Assembly (NCBI GenBank): GCA_964556005.1
Contig: CAZKUR010000007.1
Coordinates: 14,589 to 78,588, forward strand
Source: CAZKUR01 sp964556005
GTDB lineage: Bacteria; Bacteroidota; Ignavibacteria; Ignavibacteriales; Ignavibacteriaceae
DNA length: 64,000 bases
Direction of reading: 5' to 3'
Below the pieces are notes generated by a model, which was given only the letters and a program-made list of their open reading frames with translations, searched no databases and was not told the origin of the DNA. Position numbers and translations under genes: made by a program. Positions 59,871 to 64,000 of this stretch are shown here, one piece after another (position 1 is the first letter of the stretch; each line of letters starts with the position of its first letter).

Positions 59871-62477
59871 ATGATTGGTAATACAATACTACATTATAAA
59901 ATCTTAGAAAAAATAGGCGAAGGCGGGATGGGTATAGTCTATCTCGCCGAAGATACAAAGCTTAAACGTAAAGTTGCGATAAAATTTCTTCCGCGGCAGA
60001 TAACGGCAGATGATGATGACCGCCGCAGATTTGAAATTGAAGCACAGGCCGCTGCCTCATTAAACCATCTCAATATAACTACAATATACGCAATCGAAGA
60101 AGAAAAAGATGATGTATTTATTGTAATGGAATATATTGATGGAATAGAATTAAAAGAAAGAATCAAATCCGGAGAGATTCAAATTGATGAGGCAATTAAT
60201 ATTGCAATTCAAATTGCCGAAGGATTGGAAGCAGCTCATAAAAAGGGAATTGTCCATAGAGATATTAAATCCGGCAACATAATGATTACTCAAGAAGGTA
60301 AAGTTAAAATTATGGACTTTGGGTTGGCAAAGATCGGTACGGGTCAGCAGGTTACCAAGCTGGGTTCGACTATCGGGACAATTGCATACATGTCACCCGA
60401 ACAAGCACAAGGTGAGACTCTCGATCAAAGGACTGACCTTTGGTCATTCGGAATAATTCTTTATGAAATGCTAACGGGAACGCAGCCTTTTAAAGGGGCT
60501 TACGATCAAGCGGTTATTTATTCTATTTTAAATGAAAATCCTGAATTCGCAAACATACCTGGATCACTTATAAACATATTGAAGAAAGCAATTGCTAAAA
60601 ACCCGGCAGAACGATATCAAAATGCCGGTTTAATGCTTGATGATTTAAAAGCTTTAACTAATGATTCTCAATCAAAATCATTTTTTAAAACTGTTTCTTT
60701 TGTTAAGACTTCAAAGAAATCAAATTTAAAGTGGATAGTAACAACAGCAGTAATAATTATTATTGCTGCCGTAACCATATTTTATCTTTTATCGACAAAA
60801 AATGTTTCAACTGTTAATACTCAGCATAACAGGAAAATGATAGTTGTTATGCCGTTTGAAAATCTTGGGCCGCAGGATGAAAAATATTTTGCGGATGGAA
60901 TAACAGATGAAATAACCTCTAAATTAGCATCAATAGGAAATATTGGAGTCATTTCCCAAAGCAGCGCTGAAAAGCTTTCAAAATCAAATAAGAGCACACA
61001 GGAGATCGGGAAAGAACTTGGCGTCGATTACATCCTTAACGGAACTATCCGGTGGGCAAAAAGCGGTAAAAATGAAAACCGCGTCAGAATTACACCGCAG
61101 TTAACAAGAGTATCAGATAATACCATTACATGGTCGGATTCGTATGACCGTGTACTCAATGACATTTTCGCAGTTCAAAATGATATTGCACAAAAAGTTG
61201 TTGATCAGTTGGGCGGTTCATTTAGTAACGGTCAGATAAATAAAGAAGTTCCTCCTACTAACAATCTGGACGCGTATGATTTTTATCTGAGAGGATTAGC
61301 TTATGAAAATCGTGGAGTATTTTCAAAGTCAGATATTCAAAACAGTATAGCTCTGTTTAACAAAGCTTTAAAGTTAGATCCGAAATTTGCCGCTGCCTAT
61401 GCACATCTTTCAAAAAATAAAACATCATTATATTGGTTTTATTTTGATAGAAGTGAAAAGAACCTAAATGAAGCATATACGCTTGCCAAAAAAGCAGAGC
61501 AATTGGATCCAAACCTCGCAGAAGTTCACCTTGCATTTGGATATTATTATTACTGGGGCAAACTTAACTATGAAAAAGCTATTGATGAATTTTCAAAAGC
61601 ACTAAAATTCAAACCCAATTTCGCCGAAGCATTTGCTGCGACCGGGTATGTTTACAGGCGAATGGGCAATTTCAATTTAGCGATTCAAAACTTGATAAAA
61701 GGTTCTTCTCTTGATCCTTTATCAACCGAATATTCACGTAACCTGGGAGAAACCTACGGTTTAGTTAGAAATTATGAAAAATCAGTTGAACAATACCAGA
61801 GAGTAATTGACCTTATCCCGGATATGAGTCTGCCGAAAGCTGAACTCGCACAAATTTATGTATTATGGAAAGGAGATTTAAAAACCGCCGCAAGCTTAAT
61901 GAAGAAAATTACAGATAATAATTATATTGATGTGATGCAGAATTATGATGCATATTTAAATATTCTGGAAAGAAATTTTGATGAAGCGATAAATGATGTA
62001 AAAGAATATAATAAACCTTTCGAATCTGGGCAGTTTCGATACATATCGAAAAATCTGATGCTCGGTCTAATATATAAGTATAAAAATGAGATAAAATTAT
62101 CGGATGAGTATTTAGATTCTTCAAGAGTCGAATTGGAAAAAATGTTAAAGGGCGCACCAAAGGATGAAAGACTGCATAGTTCTCTAGGGATTACATATGC
62201 TGCATTAGGATTAAATGACAGGGCAATTGCTGAAGGTAAAAAAGGCATCGAGCTTCTTCCATTAGAAAAAGAAGCATACAGAGGATATTTCCGCCAGTTG
62301 GATATGGCGGTGATTTATACTCTTATTGGTGATAAAGATAATGCGCTGAAGCAAATTGATTTTATACTCTCAATCCCCGGAACATTTTCAGTCAGTCTAT
62401 TAAAGCTTGATCCGATTTTCGATTCACTAAGAATTTTACCCGGATACAAAGCCATTCTTGAAAAATATTCAAATTAA
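59871..62477 (+). CDS. Transmembrane Ser/Thr protein kinase with TPR repeats
   Basis: 868 residues. Kinase domain 1-270 with P-loop GEGGMG, VAIK (Lys38), HRDIKSGN (129-136), DFG (149-151) and SPEQ (175-178), so probably active. One transmembrane helix (about 288-308), then a TolB-like/FlgO-type domain (IVVMPFENLGPQDEKYFADGITDEI to about 460) and TPR repeats to the end (for example ALKLDPKFAAAYAHLSK, ALKFKPNFAEAFAATGYVYRR). This layout is common in Ignavibacteria and Acidobacteria sensory kinases. It is preceded by the beta-lactamase-like gene and followed by a truncated copy of its own N-terminus. Confidence 0.93.
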   Translation: MIGNTILHYKILEKIGEGGMGIVYLAEDTKLKRKVAIKFLPRQITADDDDRRRFEIEAQAAASLNHLNITTIYAIEEEKDDVFIVMEYIDGIELKERIKSGEIQIDEAINIAIQIAEGLEAAHKKGIVHRDIKSGNIMITQEGKVKIMDFGLAKIGTGQQVTKLGSTIGTIAYMSPEQAQGETLDQRTDLWSFGIILYEMLTGTQPFKGAYDQAVIYSILNENPEFANIPGSLINILKKAIAKNPAERYQNAGLMLDDLKALTNDSQSKSFFKTVSFVKTSKKSNLKWIVTTAVIIIIAAVTIFYLLSTKNVSTVNTQHNRKMIVVMPFENLGPQDEKYFADGITDEITSKLASIGNIGVISQSSAEKLSKSNKSTQEIGKELGVDYILNGTIRWAKSGKNENRVRITPQLTRVSDNTITWSDSYDRVLNDIFAVQNDIAQKVVDQLGGSFSNGQINKEVPPTNNLDAYDFYLRGLAYENRGVFSKSDIQNSIALFNKALKLDPKFAAAYAHLSKNKTSLYWFYFDRSEKNLNEAYTLAKKAEQLDPNLAEVHLAFGYYYYWGKLNYEKAIDEFSKALKFKPNFAEAFAATGYVYRRMGNFNLAIQNLIKGSSLDPLSTEYSRNLGETYGLVRNYEKSVEQYQRVIDLIPDMSLPKAELAQIYVLWKGDLKTAASLMKKITDNNYIDVMQNYDAYLNILERNFDEAINDVKEYNKPFESGQFRYISKNLMLGLIYKYKNEIKLSDEYLDSSRVELEKMLKGAPKDERLHSSLGITYAALGLNDRAIAEGKKGIELLPLEKEAYRGYFRQLDMAVIYTLIGDKDNALKQIDFILSIPGTFSVSLLKLDPIFDSLRILPGYKAILEKYSN

Positions 62478-62513
62478 AAACGCTAATAAAAAAAATAGTT
62501 AACCTAACTTAAA

Positions 62514-62741
62514 ATGATCGGCGAAACAATTTTACATTATAAAGTTATTGAGAAACTCGGCGAAGGCGGGATGGGTGTAGTATATCTTGCTGAAGATACT
62601 AAATTAAAACGGCAGGTTGCAATCAAGTTTTTACCGCATCAAATTTCTTCCAATGAAGTAGAACGAAAACGGTTTAGAATTGAAGCACAGGCTCTTCCAC
62701 AGAATAACATATGGCAGCCGTTTATAAAATTCTTTAATTAG
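62514..62741 (+). pseudogene. Truncated second copy of a Ser/Thr kinase
   Basis: 75-residue frame whose first ~60 residues match the start of the upstream kinase nearly position for position (MIGETILHYKVIEKLGEGGMG, LAEDTKLKR, VAIKFLP, FRIEAQA), then changes abruptly to LPQNNIWQPFIKFFN and stops. The catalytic loop, DFG and all later domains are absent, so it cannot be a kinase. The break falls at the same point (EIEAQA) in both copies' alignment. It lies 36 bases after the full kinase. Confidence 0.85.
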
Positions 62742-62805
62742 TAAAGTATATAATGCATCATATCAGGACTGATGTGTAACCAGTAGATAATTTTATCATT
62801 TGGAT

Positions 62806-64000
62806 ATGAATACTGAAAAACAAAAAACTGAAAAAAAAATTGCCGACCTAGAAAAAGAACTAGCGGTAAAAATCCGTGAACTCGGAATTGAAAAAGCTTT
62901 TGAGAAAGTAAGAGAATATGCTATGACAATGCGTCATTCATCTGACTTGCAGGAGGTTGTTAATTTGGTTGCTCAGGAATTGAATAATATGAACCTGGAT
63001 ATAACCGGAGTATTCATGGTTATCAATAATGACGAAATTGACAAACAATTTACATTTTGGGGATCGACGGGTGTAGCAGAAACATATATGAAAAGAGCAG
63101 CTATTCCTTTTCTGGATCGCCCGATTTATAGGGTATTGGCTGAGGGTACAACAAAGGGGAAAAATTTTTTTGTTGAGGAATATACGAGAGAAGAAAAAAT
63201 TGAATTCTTCGAACATTTATTTAAATATCCGCCATATAATTCATCAACTCCTGAATGGAAGGAAAAGGTTTTGTCCCGTGAAGGCGGCTATACCAGGTCT
63301 GTTTCTGTCTCTCATTACACTTCTATATTTGTAGTTAATCATTTTGGTAGAAAATTATCCGATGAAGATAATGAAATTCTAAAACGCTTTGGAAAAGTTT
63401 TTGAACAGAGTTACACCCGATTTCTCGACCTACAAAAAGCAGAAGCACGGGCATTTGAAGCGATTAAACAAGCATCTGTGGATAGAGTCCGCGGTGAAAT
63501 TGCCAGTATGCGCAACTCCGAAGACCTCAATCGCATAACTCCGATTATCTGGCGCGAACTTGAAACACTGGAAGTCCCCTTTATACGCTGCGGCGTTTTC
63601 ATTGTTGATGAAAAGAAAGAAAAAGTTCAGGCTTACTTAACCACACCGGATGGCAAATCACTGGGAGTATTAAATCTATCACAGGATGCAAATGAACTCA
63701 TAATTAATATGGTTAAGCACTGGAAAAAGAATCAGGCACACAAAGAACACTGGAATAAGGAAAAATTTCTAAATTGGACAAAATCCATGATTGAAATCGG
63801 ACAGGTTCAAAATGTAGAAACTTACCAGGGTTCATCTACGCCTCCGGAATCTCTTAATCTGCACTTTGTTCCTTTCGCTCAGGGTATGCTCTATGTTGGA
63901 AGTGTTTCTACCCTAACCGAAGAAAAGCTTGAAGTAGTTAAGACCTTGGCAGAAGCATTCGCGATAGCTTATGCCCGGTATGAAGACTTTAAAAATATTG
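62806..64000 (+). CDS. GAF-domain sensor protein (3' end outside window)
   Basis: Open from ATG 62806 to the window end, 398 residues visible. An N-terminal coiled coil (about 1-40) leads to a GAF-like domain (about 45-200), a short helix (LQKAEARAFEAIKQASVDRVRGEIASM) and a second GAF-like domain from about 230 (RNSEDLNRITPLIWRELETLEVPFIRCGVFIVDE-like block, shown here in part). This tandem form occurs in Bacteroidota/Ignavibacteria proteins ending in histidine kinase, adenylate cyclase or other output domains; the output lies beyond the window. Confidence 0.8.
   Translation, partial: MNTEKQKTEKKIADLEKELAVKIRELGIEKAFEKVREYAMTMRHSSDLQEVVNLVAQELNNMNLDITGVFMVINNDEIDKQFTFWGSTGVAETYMKRAAIPFLDRPIYRVLAEGTTKGKNFFVEEYTREEKIEFFEHLFKYPPYNSSTPEWKEKVLSREGGYTRSVSVSHYTSIFVVNHFGRKLSDEDNEILKRFGKVFEQSYTRFLDLQKAEARAFEAIKQASVDRVRGEIASMRNSEDLNRITPIIWRELETLEVPFIRCGVFIVDEKKEKVQAYLTTPDGKSLGVLNLSQDANELIINMVKHWKKNQAHKEHWNKEKFLNWTKSMIEIGQVQNVETYQGSSTPPESLNLHFVPFAQGMLYVGSVSTLTEEKLEVVKTLAEAFAIAYARYEDFKNI

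Overview
The window is a 64 kb piece of an AT-rich chromosome from a Gram-negative bacterium, most likely a member of the Ignavibacteriota (Ignavibacteria/Melioribacter group) or a close relative in the Bacteroidota-Chlorobiota superphylum. The evidence is type IX secretion (T9SS) C-terminal sorting domains with the NYPNPFNP motif typical of that group, LpxA for lipid A, FadL-type outer-membrane proteins, many lipoproteins and SPOR proteins, frequent TTG starts, and Bacteroidota-like gene neighbourhoods (zapA-ncRNA-rny; glgA next to a large lipoprotein). The placement is inference; no rRNA is present. A run of exactly 100 N at 31727-31826 marks a scaffold join, so this is a draft assembly.

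Layout. 1-3620: 3' part of mutS2, then a biotin carboxylase and biotin carrier pair. 3803-7123: FadL-like porin, SGNH lipoprotein and a SPOR lipoprotein. 7336-16710: a large translation locus: tRNA-Leu(UAA), tRNA-Val(GAC), thrS, infC (ATC start codon), rpmI, rplT, pheS, pheT, a coiled-coil protein, zapA, a probable 6S RNA and rny. 16785-22544: coaE, proline dehydrogenase, tsaD, a chorismate mutase-MltG fusion and an Ig-like lipoprotein. 22546-26181 (minus strand): histidine-degradation genes (imidazolonepropionase, glutamate formimidoyltransferase, cyclodeaminase) behind a SPOR lipoprotein. 26389-31963: glgA, gmhB, a lipoprotein, an outer-membrane protein and a TPR protein interrupted by the N run. 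32094-35146: glyA, tatC, polyprenyl diphosphate synthase. 35257-37071 (minus): universal stress protein, cyclic-nucleotide-binding protein and an orphan HisA-like barrel. 37479-43762: hydrolase, bioY, a membrane Fe-S oxidoreductase, a histone H1-like protein, a CapA-like protein, a secreted unknown and a flavodoxin. 43763-44381: a decayed stretch holding a 99-bp MITE-like element and a frameshifted DUF2442 gene. 44418-48266: dus, a PAP2-like protein, an enoyl-CoA hydratase, apt and lpxA.

The right part is accessory. 48360-48935 holds the 3' end of a broken T9SS-secreted protein joined to a cluster of strong palindromes. Next come a C1-family peptidase, a beta-helix T9SS protein, an unrecognised lipoprotein and coiled-coil membrane pair, and from 55610 to the window end a signalling-rich run: GAF/PP2C phosphatase, double ABM-domain protein, small unknown protein, serine beta-lactamase-like protein, Ser/Thr kinase with TPRs, a truncated second kinase copy, and a GAF sensor protein that runs off the end.

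Most of the window is ordinary housekeeping. The least ordinary items are the chorismate mutase-MltG fusion, the two tRNA-linked hairpins in front of thrS, the ATC start of infC, the MITE and palindrome-cluster elements, and the kinase/phosphatase/GAF run at the right end. I found no CRISPR array, prophage or intact insertion sequence.
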